DNA from: Galbibacter orientalis DSM 19592
GTDB taxonomy: Bacteria; Bacteroidota; Bacteroidia; Flavobacteriales; Flavobacteriaceae
Length of the DNA: 64,000 nucleotides
Direction of reading: 5' to 3'
NCBI RefSeq assembly: GCF_000260115.1
Contig: NZ_JH651380.1
Location: forward strand, 62,001-126,000
Position numbers and translations under genes: made by a program
In this document: in pieces, positions 25,200 to 33,642 of the stretch
Position numbering within the stretch: the stretch's first letter is position 1
Layout of the letters: every line of letters begins with the position of its first letter
Notes under the pieces: generated by a model
What the model was told of the DNA's origin: nothing
What the model saw: only the letters and a program-made list of their open reading frames with translations
Database searches by the model: none

Positions 25200-25649
25200 T
25201 TACAACAATCCATTATCGGCGAAACTATAATAGTCCCCATTGGGAGCGATAATGATATGATCCAAGACTTTCACGTCAAAAAGCTGTGCTGCCTCTTTAA
25301 TTTTACGGGTCAATCGCTTGTCTGCTTCACTAGGTACAAGTTTATAGCTTGGATGGTTATGAGCAAGCAGGATTCCCACGGATAAGGTCTTCAATACAAT
25401 CGCAAAAAGGATGCGAATATCAACTAAAGTACCCGTAATACCTCCAATGGATAAAGGATAAACCCCTTTCACTTTATTGGAATTATTCAATAACAGGATT
25501 TTAAAGCTTTCCTGTAAACCTATGGTTCCTTTATCCCAGTTATTATAAAGTAATTCCGCTGCGTGCTTAGAACCTTTAATCGGGTCAGATTTTAATGTTC
25601 CGATTTTTTCCCGGTAGCTTATCTGTATTTCATTAACTTTGTCTTTCAT
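25200..25649 (-). CDS. RadC-like JAB domain protein
   Basis: This 149-residue protein starts at MKDKVNEIQ; an upstream extension to 25691 would run through the terminator region and is unlikely. The JAB/JAMM motif HNHPS...PSEAD is present (LAHNHPSYKLVPSEADKRL), along with the family ending DHIIIAPNGDYYSF. These RadC-like proteins lacking the N-terminal helix-hairpin-helix half are common passengers of plasmids and integrated elements; their role is uncertain. It lies between ssb and a small gene. Confidence 0.85.
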   Translation of the reverse strand: MKDKVNEIQISYREKIGTLKSDPIKGSKHAAELLYNNWDKGTIGLQESFKILLLNNSNKVKGVYPLSIGGITGTLVDIRILFAIVLKTLSVGILLAHNHPSYKLVPSEADKRLTRKIKEAAQLFDVKVLDHIIIAPNGDYYSFADNGLL

Positions 25650-25680
25650 TATTAGCTTATTTAATGGGTTAATAATTAAA

Positions 25681-25717
25681 AGAGGGCGCAATTTTCGACG
25701 GTGACGCCCTCTTTGTT
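25681..25717. terminator. Bidirectional terminator between ssb and radC-like gene
   Basis: AGAGGGCG (25681-25688) pairs perfectly with CGCCCTCT (25705-25712) with A/T runs on both sides. It ends ssb transcription before the RadC-like gene. Confidence 0.65.
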
Positions 25718-25725
25718 TTTAAGAA

Positions 25726-26064
25726 TTAGGCGTTACCACCCATTAATAGGATTTCAGAAGCTAGCACTTCGGTAACATATCGTTTTACCCCTTCCTTATC
25801 CTCATAGAAACGGGAAGTTAATTTTCCTTCCACGGCAATCTCTTTGCCCTTGCTTACATAATTTTCAATGATTTCAGCGGTCTTGCCCCAAGCCACGACC
25901 GTATGCCAGTCGGTAGCCTGTACCTTTTCGCCTTTACTGTTTTTGTAGTTTTCATTGGTCGCCAATGATAAGCGGGCTACTTTTTTGCCATTGTCAAGCT
26001 TGGTTGTGCTAGGTTCTTGCCCTACATTTCCGATTAACTGCACTTTGTTTCTTAGATTACTCAT
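25726..26064 (-). CDS. ssb: Single-stranded DNA-binding protein (element-encoded)
   Basis: This 112-residue OB-fold protein begins MSNLRNKVQLIGNVGQEP and has the SSB blocks VARLSLATNE, TDWHTVVAWGKTAEI and YVSKGKEIAVEGKL. It lacks the long acidic C-terminal tail of chromosomal SSB, as usual for copies on mobile elements. It probably protects the transferred single strand. It is the outermost recognisable gene of the mobilization module before the tRNA. Confidence 0.92.
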   Translation of the reverse strand: MSNLRNKVQLIGNVGQEPSTTKLDNGKKVARLSLATNENYKNSKGEKVQATDWHTVVAWGKTAEIIENYVSKGKEIAVEGKLTSRFYEDKEGVKRYVTEVLASEILLMGGNA

Positions 26065-26857
26065 AATTAAAAGTTTTAGAGGTCTGCCTTCTAAGCAGAC
26101 GGTTACACATTGATTAAAAAAATTGATTTACTTATTATATCCGGTAGCGTTTTTCTTTTTTTGATTTTTTTAGTTTCCCTTCCGGATCGATATGTTATTG
26201 ATGATTTCATATTAAACTGTTTTGATTTACTTCCCATAGAGCCGTATAGCTGTTATCTTTTTTTGATGCTTACACGATTTCAATATTTTGGATTGATAAG
26301 GACTTATAAAAGCGAGTAGGGGAGCGGCTTATGCAGTCCGGTTCAACTCCAAAATGTTGGTGTTTTGCGACCAAAAAAAGAATAACTGTACGGCGTGGGT
26401 GGGAATCAAAAACCTAAAATGAAGAATCAGTAACCTTCAGGAAGGGAAACTAAATGCAAGAATGGAAATTAGAAATCTCAATTATAAACCTGATCGAAAA
26501 TATGTAGAGGTTATTAATGAATTGTGTGGATTTAAAAATATTTATTTCGACCTATCTCAATCTATATGAGATAAGCCTCATTTAATCTTAAACATTCAGT
26601 TTAAAAGAAAGTTAGACTTTTAAATTTTTGCAGAAATTCAGAAATCTACCACCACTTAATGGTGAAACAGTTAAAAATGATCTTAAATATTAAACTTAGA
26701 AAATGACGTAAGAGTTATTTTCTCGATTAAATTTTCGGAAAAAACTTAGAATTTGGTTTCAATTGCTATCAAATGAGATCATTCTAAACCACTCATTTTA
26801 ATTTATTTGAAATACGTAAAATTCTGTACTTATTCTGTACTAGGTGTAAAAAGAAAA
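26065..26857. other. ~790-base stretch between ssb and tRNA without a confident gene
   Basis: A TTG-start ORF of 69 codons (26110-26319) encodes a hydrophobic, Phe/Leu-rich product; it lacks a good start and is probably not expressed. A hairpin TATCTCA/TGAGATA lies near 26554-26575. No integrase, although this is where one would be expected for an element inserted at the tRNA end. Confidence 0.4.
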
Positions 26858-26882
26858 AGCTTCACATCTCTGTGAAGCCTTG
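26858..26882 (-). terminator. Terminator of tRNA-Met transcript
   Basis: GCTTCAC-atctct-GTGAAGC forms a perfect 7-bp stem; on the minus strand it is followed by TTTTTCTTTTT. It lies 10 bases beyond the tRNA 3' end. Confidence 0.7.
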
Positions 26883-26892
26883 ATTTTCCTAG

Positions 26893-26966
26893 TAGCGAGA
26901 CCGAGATTTGAACTCGGGACCTCCGGGTTATGAATCCGACGCTCTAACCATCTGAGCTACCTCGCC
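26893..26966 (-). tRNA. tRNA-Met (CAU anticodon)
   Basis: On the minus strand the acceptor GGCGAGG (26966-26960) pairs, with two G-U pairs, with TCTCGCT (26900-26894). The anticodon loop reads TTCATAA with CAT, and GTTCAAATC is the T-loop. No CCA is encoded. The CAU anticodon alone cannot separate elongator Met from an Ile2 tRNA modified to lysidine. Its 3' end points at the mobilization module, as expected for a tyrosine-recombinase insertion site. Confidence 0.93.
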
Positions 26967-27125
26967 ATTTGTAAATTTATGCTAACCTATTTCTGTTAGG
27001 CGGGTGCAAATATATAAACAAATTGGTAGCAATCAAACCAAACATGAAAAATATTTTTATTTAAAAAAATAGAGCCAGTTAAATAGAAATAATTATATTG
27101 TCGCTTTATAAAATATGAATTACGT

Positions 27126-27509
27126 ATGGAAGAGAAAGTTAAGTATGAATTAGAGTTCCCTATACACTCCTCACCTCAATTATTGTATCAATATATTTCA
27201 ACTCCTTCTGGATTGTCAGAATGGTTTGCGGATAATGTAAATTCTCGTGGTGAGTTATTTACTTTTATTTGGGATGGTGCAGAGGAACAAGCTAAATTGC
27301 TAAGAAAGAAAAGTGGAGAGCTTGTTAAATTTAAATGGATTGAAGGAGAAGAGGATACCTTTTTTGAAATTAAAATTGTTGTAGATGAAATAACAAAAGA
27401 TGTTTCTTTAATGATAACAGATTTTACAGATGAAGATGAGGTGGAAGAAGCCAAAATGCTTTGGGAAAATCAAATATCCGACTTAAAACAAGTATTGGGT
27501 TCTGCTTAG
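27126..27509 (+). CDS. START-like (SRPBCC) domain protein
   Basis: This 127-residue protein has an SRPBCC/AHSA1-like fold: an N-terminal YELEFPIHSSPQLLYQYISTP strand-helix, the SGLSEWFADNV segment, and a C-terminal helix. It binds an unknown hydrophobic ligand. This single-domain protein is conserved beside the class IV aminotransferase and YqgE genes in flavobacteria. It is the first chromosomal gene after the island. Confidence 0.85.
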   Translation: MEEKVKYELEFPIHSSPQLLYQYISTPSGLSEWFADNVNSRGELFTFIWDGAEEQAKLLRKKSGELVKFKWIEGEEDTFFEIKIVVDEITKDVSLMITDFTDEDEVEEAKMLWENQISDLKQVLGSA

Positions 27510-27529
27510 GAATCCTTAATCTTAAAAAG

Positions 27530-27537
27530 TATATTTG
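27530..27537 (+). promoter_or_regulatory. TATATTTG promoter box before aminotransferase
   Basis: TATATTTG fits TAnnTTTG. Transcription would begin a few bases later, inside the left arm of the following terminator hairpin, giving a leader of about 25 bases. No properly spaced -33 TTG is seen. Confidence 0.4.
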
Positions 27538-27566
27538 TGCCTTGAAATTCTCAAGGCACTTTTTTT
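27537..27566 (+). terminator. Strong intrinsic terminator ending at an ATG
   Basis: GTGCCTTGA (27537-27545) pairs perfectly with TCAAGGCAC (27551-27559), followed by seven T. The next base begins the ATG of the aminotransferase gene. Confidence 0.85.
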
Positions 27567-28415
27567 ATGGTAAATTTTAACGGAAAGATTCTAGAAGCAA
27601 ACACAGATTTTTTAAATGAAGAGAATAGAGGACTTCGTTATGGAGATGCTTTATTTGAAACAATTCGTGTGGTAAATAATAAAATTTACTTTTGGGAGTC
27701 GCATTACCTCCGTTTAATGGCTTCTATGCGGATTCTTCGTATGGAAATTCCTATGAATTTTACAATGGAGTTTCTTCAAGATGAGATTAAAAATAGTATT
27801 GCTGAAAATAACCAACAAGATAAAGCAGTTAGAGTTAGAATAACTGTTTTTAGAAATAATGGCGGACTTTATACGCCGTTAGATAACAACGTTTCTTACA
27901 TCATAGAAACAAAAGTATTAGACAATCCTTTTTATATACTGGAAGACGCTCCATATGAAGTAGAGCTTTTTAAAGACCATTATGTAAATGCTGGGTTGTT
28001 AAGTACCTTAAAATCTAATAATAAAGCATTGCATGTACTTGCTGGAATTTATGCAAAGGAAAATGACTATAATAACTGTTTGTTAGTGAATGAAAAAAAG
28101 AATGTTATTGAAGCTACAAACGGAAATATTTTCTTAGTAAAAGGGAATGTTGTAAAAACACCACCTATTACCGAAGGGTGTTTAAATGGAGTTTTAAGAA
28201 AGCAACTAATTGAAATTATTAGTAAAACAGACGATTTAGAATTGAATGAAGCAGAAATATCTCCATTTGAAATTCAAAAAGCGGATGAACTTTTTATTAC
28301 AAACGTTATTTCAGGAATAATTTCAGTAACAAAATACCGTAAGAAAACATTTACTAATAGTACAGCTAAACAATTAGTAGGAAAGTTAAATGCTAGAGCA
28401 AGATTGCAAGGTTAA
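27567..28415 (+). CDS. Class IV aminotransferase (PabC/IlvE-like)
   Basis: This 282-residue PLP enzyme has the fold-type IV opening LRYGDALFETIRV, a STLKSNNKALHVLA segment with the PLP lysine candidate, EATNGNIFLVKGN, and the TEGCLNGVLR phosphate-binding stretch. It is either aminodeoxychorismate lyase (folate synthesis) or a branched-chain/D-amino-acid aminotransferase; motifs alone do not separate them. The start codon directly follows the terminator T-run. Its 3' end overlaps the convergent yqgE gene by 4 bases. Confidence 0.88.
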   Translation: MVNFNGKILEANTDFLNEENRGLRYGDALFETIRVVNNKIYFWESHYLRLMASMRILRMEIPMNFTMEFLQDEIKNSIAENNQQDKAVRVRITVFRNNGGLYTPLDNNVSYIIETKVLDNPFYILEDAPYEVELFKDHYVNAGLLSTLKSNNKALHVLAGIYAKENDYNNCLLVNEKKNVIEATNGNIFLVKGNVVKTPPITEGCLNGVLRKQLIEIISKTDDLELNEAEISPFEIQKADELFITNVISGIISVTKYRKKTFTNSTAKQLVGKLNARARLQG

Positions 28416-28972
28416 TTATAAACTGGATTTTCAGGGGCATTAGACCATATCAAATAATCGCCTCCTAATTCCAACATTTTTTCTCTCCAAAAAGTCATAG
28501 GAGCTTTTTTGATAATATTACTCTTGTATTTATTTTCAGAAACAACCCAAGAATTACTGGAGAGCTCTTTTTCCAATTGCATAATATCCCATCCAGAATA
28601 TCCTAAAAAGAATTTTATTTCAGAATCTTTAATATCGCCACTATTAATTAAGTCTATAATAGTTTCAAAATCTCCGCCCCAATAAATTCCATTAGATATT
28701 TCAATACTGTTGGAAATTAGATCCGGTATTTTATGAATAAAATAAAGATTATCTTGTTCTACAGGCCCGCCATTGTAGACTTTAAGCGATTTTGATATTT
28801 CTGGCACAAGCTCATTGAGTCTAAACTCTAACGGTTTATTTAATATAAACCCAATGGAACCTTCATTATTGTGCTCGGCGAGCAGGACTACTGACCTATT
28901 AAAAGCTACATCGCCAATTATGGAGGGCTCGGCAATAAGCAAATGGCCTTTCTTAGGAGTAATAGCAACCAT
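28412..28972 (-). CDS. YqgE/AlgH family protein
   Basis: This 186-residue protein of the DUF179 family opens with KKGHLLIAEPSI, has DVAFNRSVVLLAEHNNEGSIGFILNKPL, and later VYNGGPVEQDNLYFIH and FFLGYSGWDIMQLEKEL. The family is widespread and structurally known but has no firm biochemical role; AlgH was linked to alginate regulation in Pseudomonas. The full length is normal. It converges with the aminotransferase gene. Confidence 0.93.
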   Translation of the reverse strand: MVAITPKKGHLLIAEPSIIGDVAFNRSVVLLAEHNNEGSIGFILNKPLEFRLNELVPEISKSLKVYNGGPVEQDNLYFIHKIPDLISNSIEISNGIYWGGDFETIIDLINSGDIKDSEIKFFLGYSGWDIMQLEKELSSNSWVVSENKYKSNIIKKAPMTFWREKMLELGGDYLIWSNAPENPVYN

Positions 28973-29055
28973 AAGCTGTTGGTTTTTATTTTAAATCTAT
29001 AAAAAAAACGTTAATCTTCAAATAAATGTGATGATTTTTTTTCGATATAAATCAA

Positions 29056-29084
29056 AAAAAGCGTCTTAATAGACGCTTTTTGTT
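29056..29084. terminator. Bidirectional terminator after hup
   Basis: GCGTCT-taat-AGACGC with A-run before and T-run after works in both directions, ending HU transcription from the right. Confidence 0.8.
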
Positions 29085-29104
29085 TACTATATTGAGCTAT
29101 ATAA

Positions 29105-29377
29105 TTAGTTTACAGCACCTGCTAATTCAGCACCTGCTTTAAATTTAACTACATTTTTAGCAGCAATTTTGATAGTTTTTCCAGTTTGTGGATTTCTTCC
29201 TTCTCTTGCTGATCTTTGAGATACAGACCAAGATCCAAATCCTACTAATGATACTCTACCACCTTTTTTAAGGGTTCCTTCTACGCTACCTAAAAAAGAT
29301 TCTAATGCTTTTTTTGCTGCAGCTTTAGTGATTCCTGCATCAGCAGCCATCGCATCGATTAATTCTGTTTTGTTCAT
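29105..29377 (-). CDS. hup: HU family DNA-binding protein
   Basis: This 90-residue nucleoid protein has the standard MNKTELIDAMAADAGITKAAAKKALE opening, GRVSLVGFGSWSV, and the DNA-contacting arm RNPQTGKTIKI with the Pro that intercalates into DNA, then VVKFKAGAEL. It bends and compacts the chromosome. It is monocistronic, with its own terminator at 29056. Confidence 0.97.
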   Translation of the reverse strand: MNKTELIDAMAADAGITKAAAKKALESFLGSVEGTLKKGGRVSLVGFGSWSVSQRSAREGRNPQTGKTIKIAAKNVVKFKAGAELAGAVN

Positions 29378-29565
29378 AATTTTAAAGATTTAAATGAATA
29401 TTAAGGTTAAACATTTATTTAATTTGCTACACAAAATTATACGGATTTACTTGCCACGCAAGTAATATCAAAGGAAATCGGGGTTTTTGTTAATAACTTT
29501 GGTGTATTGTTAATAAAGTAGGTGTTTTTTTACTACAAATCGCTAATGCCAATCAGAGTGCGGTG

Positions 29566-30519
29566 TTACAGCATTTTGGCTTTTTTGTCAAATTCGTATC
29601 CGTTAAGGATGTCTTTTATATTCATTTTTCTTTTGCCGGGTAACTGTATCTCTTTCAGATTAATAAATCCATCTTTTGTGGCTACTTTTACTTCTTTTTT
29701 ATCGGCTAAAATAGCTCCAGGATCTTCATTATGTAGCTTAATTTCTTTTTCTACATCATAAAATTTGACATTTATAGGATTTTCTTCTCTATTTTTTAGA
29801 AAACTCCACGCAGTTGGATATGGACTTAACCCTCTAATAAGGTTATAAATTGTTTCAGTATTTAAATTCCAGTCTATTTTAGTATTGTCCTTATTTAATT
29901 TATATGCCGTTTTTAAATCGGTTGTTTGTAACTGTAATTTTGTGGTAACAGTGCCCTCTGCAATATTTTTTAAAGTTTCTGTTACCAAGTCTGCTCCAAG
30001 ATTCATTAATTTATCGTGAAGTGCACCTGCATTTTCGTCTGCTTCAATTGGAATTTCTTTTTGAAGAATAACAGCACCTGTGTCTATTTTTTCGTCAATA
30101 AAAAAAGTGGTAACTCCTGTTTTAGTTTCTCCATTAATAAGTGCCCAATTTATAGGTGCAGCTCCTCTATAATCTGGTAGGAGGGATGCATGAAGGTTAA
30201 ATGTGCCATGTGTTGGCATACTCCAAACCACTTCTGGGAGCATTCTAAAGGCAACAACAACTTGTAGATTGGCGTCTAAAGCTTTTAATTCCTCTAAAAA
30301 ATTGGGGTCTTTAAGGTTGGTTGGCTGTAATACGTTTAAATTATTCTCTTCTGCATATTTCTTTACTGCCGATTGCTGTAATTTCCTACCTCTTCCCGCA
30401 GGTTTATCGGGAGCTGTAATAACTCCAACAACCTTATAATTAGACGCTACAATGTTTTTTAAAGTAGCCACCGCAAAATCTGGGGTTCCCATAAATACAA
30501 TTCGTAATTGCTCGCTCAT
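29566..30519 (-). CDS. fmt: Methionyl-tRNA formyltransferase
   Basis: This 317-residue enzyme formylates initiator Met-tRNA using 10-formyl-tetrahydrofolate. Motifs are RIVFMGTPDFAVATL, GVITAPDKPAGRGRKL, NLHASLLPDYRGAAPINWALI with the catalytic Asn/His, and the C-terminal domain. Full length. It precedes hup and follows recQ on the same strand, 66 bases from the recQ stop. Confidence 0.97.
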   Translation of the reverse strand: MSEQLRIVFMGTPDFAVATLKNIVASNYKVVGVITAPDKPAGRGRKLQQSAVKKYAEENNLNVLQPTNLKDPNFLEELKALDANLQVVVAFRMLPEVVWSMPTHGTFNLHASLLPDYRGAAPINWALINGETKTGVTTFFIDEKIDTGAVILQKEIPIEADENAGALHDKLMNLGADLVTETLKNIAEGTVTTKLQLQTTDLKTAYKLNKDNTKIDWNLNTETIYNLIRGLSPYPTAWSFLKNREENPINVKFYDVEKEIKLHNEDPGAILADKKEVKVATKDGFINLKEIQLPGKRKMNIKDILNGYEFDKKAKML

Positions 30520-30585
30520 AATATCTATTCTGAAAATTTAGTGTCAAAGATACTGAGATTATTAAGAAATTTTGAGAGGGATTCT

Positions 30586-32493
30586 CTACAGAATGTAATA
30601 TTGATTAATTTGGTTTACACTTATAATTTCTTCTGAAGAAAGTTCTTTTAAGGCTTCAAGAACATACATTTCTTTAAAAGTGATGTTTTCTAATAATTCC
30701 TTAGAGCTAAGTGGCGCTTTTTTTAAGCATTTTAAAACTTCTTCTTTGGCAATAGATAAAACATCCGAAGAAATCTTACTTTTCTTTTGTAAACAAACCG
30801 AGCAAATACCACAGGATTCATTTACTTTTTCATCAAAGTAGGTAAGGAGTTGAATACTTTTACAAACTTTGTCGTTATTAACATACCTTAAAACCTGCGT
30901 AATTTGCTGGGTTTTAAGTTCGTTTTGTTGTGTTATAAGCTTGCTAATAACGTTTATTGTTTTGTCGTCTTCTCGCGGAACTAAAAATGTTATTGTGGCA
31001 TCTGTGTCAGATCCTTCAAGCGTAATAATGTTATCTTTTTGTAATTGTGTAAGAACATCCAAGATTTTTTGCTCGAAGGTGCCAATTTTTTTTGCAATTG
31101 CAAGCGGATTAATATTGGTTGGTAAGTCAAAAATTCCACCGTAGGTTCTTAGTATATGTTGTACTATTTTTTCTACAGAAGGATTTTGGTCTAAATAATA
31201 GAATAATTGAGAATTGGTTACAATAAACTGTACAGTTGTCTTTTTTAAGTGGGTTTCTAATAATGAAATAACAGAATGCCTATCGAGCATTTTGAGTCCG
31301 TTATAGGCAATCCGTAAATTGAGTTTGTAGGTGTGGCAAAACAAATTAAAATTTAAAGGATACGTTTGATTTGAACCCTCTCCGTATGAAATTTGAAAAT
31401 AATTGTTTAGCTTTTTGTACAGCAGTTTTATAAAATCAACACTAGGTAATGTTTTTATAAATTGATTTTTAAGACTTTCTTCATCGCTTTGATTTTTTAT
31501 AATTACGGCAATGGCTTTTTCTCCATTTCTTCCCGCTCGTCCTGCTTCTTGATAATAACTTTCTAAAGAATCTGGAAAATCAAGATGCGCTACAACTCCA
31601 ACATCTGCTTTGTCTATTCCCATTCCAAAAGCATTTGTGGCAACCATTACTCTAGTTTGGTTGTTTAGCCAAGCGTCGAGCTTTTTATTTTTTTCGGTAT
31701 TAGAAATCCCTCCGTGGAAAAAAGTAGCGCTTATTCCTACTTTATTAAGTATTTCGCTTGTTTCTACGGTTGTTCTTCTTGTGCCTGCATAAACAATTGC
31801 TGCGCCAGTATTTTCCTTAAGGAGCTGTTCTAGTTTAGAAATTTTATCTTCAGAGTGGTATACACGATACGATATATTCTCTCTTTTAAATGATTTTTTT
31901 ATGGTAATTGGATTCTTCAGATGAAGATTTTCAATAATGTCTTCAGCAACCATTTTTGTAGCCGAAGCAGTAAGTGCCATTACTGGAGTTTCTGGTAAAA
32001 GCTCTTTTAAAACTGCCGTATTTCTATAGGCAGGTCTAAAATCGTTTCCCCATTGAGAAATACAATGCGCTTCATCTATAGCAATTAAATTAACATTCAT
32101 TGCTTTAATACGTTCTTGAACCAAATCTTGTTGAAGGCGTTCTGGAGAGAGGTATAAAAATTTATAATTTCCGTAGATACAATTATCAAGAAGCGAATCT
32201 ACTTCTGTATATTTTAATCCGCTGGTTAGAGCAATAGCTTTAATTCCTTTGTCTTTTAAAGCATTTACTTGGTCTTTTATTAGGGCTATTAAAGGAGAAA
32301 CTACAATACAAATCCCGTCATTAATAAGCGCTGGAACTTGAAAACAAACCGATTTTCCGCCTCCTGTAGGTAATAAAACTAAAGAATCTTTTTTGTCTAA
32401 AGCTTGCTGAATAATTTGTTCTTGTGGTTCTCTAAATGAAGAAAAACCCCAATATTTTTTTAAAACCTCATGAGGACTTTTTCTCGACTCCAT
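30586..32493 (-). CDS. recQ: RecQ-family ATP-dependent DNA helicase
   Basis: This 635-residue 3'-5' helicase has Q-motif WGFSSFREPQEQII, Walker A LPTGGGKS, DEAHCISQWG, the motif VI-type YYQEAGRAGRNG, and a zinc-binding cluster late in the chain (C-x16-C-x2-C-x2-C around ESCGICSVC). A winged helix follows, but no clear HRDC domain, so it is the shorter Bacteroidota form. It lies 12 bases downstream of the small P-loop gene and is probably cotranscribed. Confidence 0.94.
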   Translation of the reverse strand: MESRKSPHEVLKKYWGFSSFREPQEQIIQQALDKKDSLVLLPTGGGKSVCFQVPALINDGICIVVSPLIALIKDQVNALKDKGIKAIALTSGLKYTEVDSLLDNCIYGNYKFLYLSPERLQQDLVQERIKAMNVNLIAIDEAHCISQWGNDFRPAYRNTAVLKELLPETPVMALTASATKMVAEDIIENLHLKNPITIKKSFKRENISYRVYHSEDKISKLEQLLKENTGAAIVYAGTRRTTVETSEILNKVGISATFFHGGISNTEKNKKLDAWLNNQTRVMVATNAFGMGIDKADVGVVAHLDFPDSLESYYQEAGRAGRNGEKAIAVIIKNQSDEESLKNQFIKTLPSVDFIKLLYKKLNNYFQISYGEGSNQTYPLNFNLFCHTYKLNLRIAYNGLKMLDRHSVISLLETHLKKTTVQFIVTNSQLFYYLDQNPSVEKIVQHILRTYGGIFDLPTNINPLAIAKKIGTFEQKILDVLTQLQKDNIITLEGSDTDATITFLVPREDDKTINVISKLITQQNELKTQQITQVLRYVNNDKVCKSIQLLTYFDEKVNESCGICSVCLQKKSKISSDVLSIAKEEVLKCLKKAPLSSKELLENITFKEMYVLEALKELSSEEIISVNQINQYYIL

Positions 32494-32505
32494 TTATAAG
32501 CTATT

Positions 32506-33042
32506 TTACCGAAGATTATTTAATACAAAGTTAGCTCTTTCCGAAATACTTCCTTGAGGAACTTCTAAAAGCTCGTATCCGCTATCTAAATATGTCTTTT
32601 TTAGATGATGATAGATCTCGGTTGCTTGCTCAAAATTTTCATACCGCTCGTTATCAGAAGTATAAATTGCTTCCCAAGGAGGGAGTAAAAATATTTGATG
32701 ATACCGGTAATTCAAGCAAGCTTCCTTAAAATAAGAAGGATAATTGTCTCCTGCATAATCCATATAGGCAACAACATCTGGAATTCCACGGTCAAAAAAA
32801 ATAGTTCCAGAAAGGATTTCAGATTCTTTATGCTGATTTATACGTCCTTCTAGTAATTTATTACTGAACAATAGTGGGTCGGTAAGAAAAAGCTGTTCAA
32901 TGCCTTGAGCTTGCGCTTCTAAGGTAACTTGTCTAGAAATTTCTAATAAACACTGATGTCCATTTTCTTTTAAAAAATCAATTATAGATGTTTTTCCAGT
33001 TCCTGGACCTCCAGTAATAACTATTTTTTTGTTTGTACTCAT
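32506..33042 (-). CDS. AAA/NadR-like P-loop ATPase
   Basis: The start at 33042 (MSTNKKIVITGGPGTGKTS) places the Walker A motif at residues 10-17, as in the family; the ATG at 33075 would add 11 residues ahead. This AAA_28-type kinase-like fold has a DRGIPDVVAYMDYAG lid region. Function unknown; related to nucleotide/ribosyl kinases such as the NadR C-terminal domain. Probably in operon with recQ. Confidence 0.8.
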   Translation of the reverse strand: MSTNKKIVITGGPGTGKTSIIDFLKENGHQCLLEISRQVTLEAQAQGIEQLFLTDPLLFSNKLLEGRINQHKESEILSGTIFFDRGIPDVVAYMDYAGDNYPSYFKEACLNYRYHQIFLLPPWEAIYTSDNERYENFEQATEIYHHLKKTYLDSGYELLEVPQGSISERANFVLNNLR

Positions 33043-33224
33043 AATTAAATCCCTCATAGAGGTATATTTTTTCAAAGCTTTCCTGAGTTTATGGAAGGGC
33101 TTTTAAGTCGAAATAAGTTAAATTTTCTTTGTTTAACTACCTCTAGGCTTGCCCTAAGGGAGTTGATTTCTAAAGAGCAAAATAACTAAATGATATCGGA
33201 ATTAAAAAATTGATTCGTAAATCC

Positions 33225-33232
33225 TATCTTTG
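33225..33232 (+). promoter_or_regulatory. TATCTTTG promoter box before DUF493 gene
   Basis: TATCTTTG fits TAnnTTTG and lies 18 bases before the ATG. A TTG occurs 12 bases upstream of it, closer than the usual spacing. Confidence 0.4.
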
Positions 33233-33249
33233 CAGAAAAGAGATAGAAA

Positions 33250-33546
33250 ATGCAAGAGAAAGATAAAAAAGAAGTAGAAGAATTTTATGAGAGACTAAAA
33301 GTGGAGTTGGATAGAACAACCACTTGGCCAGCGTTATATCTTTATAAATTTATTGTGCCAACTAGTGATGAGAAAATCAAGCAAATAGAAACTATTTTTG
33401 ACAATACTGGGGCGGTTATAAAAACAAAAACTTCATCAAACGGAAAATATACAAGCTTATCTATTGAAGTGAATTTAGATAGTTCTGATGCCGTAATACA
33501 CAAATACAAAGAAGTTAGTGCAGTAGAAGGAGTTATTTCTTTATAA
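33250..33546 (+). CDS. DUF493 family protein (YbeD-like)
   Basis: This 98-residue ferredoxin-like-fold protein has FYERLKVELDRTTTWPALYLYKFIVPTSDEKI and TSSNGKYTSLSIEVNLDSSDAVI, matching YbeD/DUF493, whose ACT-like fold suggests small-molecule binding or regulation. It begins a plus-strand run leading to DUF4290 and murA. Confidence 0.88.
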   Translation: MQEKDKKEVEEFYERLKVELDRTTTWPALYLYKFIVPTSDEKIKQIETIFDNTGAVIKTKTSSNGKYTSLSIEVNLDSSDAVIHKYKEVSAVEGVISL

Positions 33547-33642
33547 ATTTCTTTAATACACCATAAAATTTGTTATTTTGCATAACAATAAAGATGTATT
33601 GAAGCATCTTTATACTTCATTTTAAATAATATCATTTTAATT

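Noticed and set aside
26110-26319. 69-codon hydrophobic ORF
   Set aside because: It uses TTG, has no supporting context, and is Phe/Leu-rich as expected from A/T-rich noncoding DNA.
26893-26966. Second copy of the tRNA 3' end as att site
   Set aside because: I found no repeat of the GTAGCGAGACCGAG end elsewhere in the window.
33140-33170. Possible shared repeat with 56560-56590 (AGGCTTGCC core)
   Set aside because: Only about ten bases agree; too short to claim a family.
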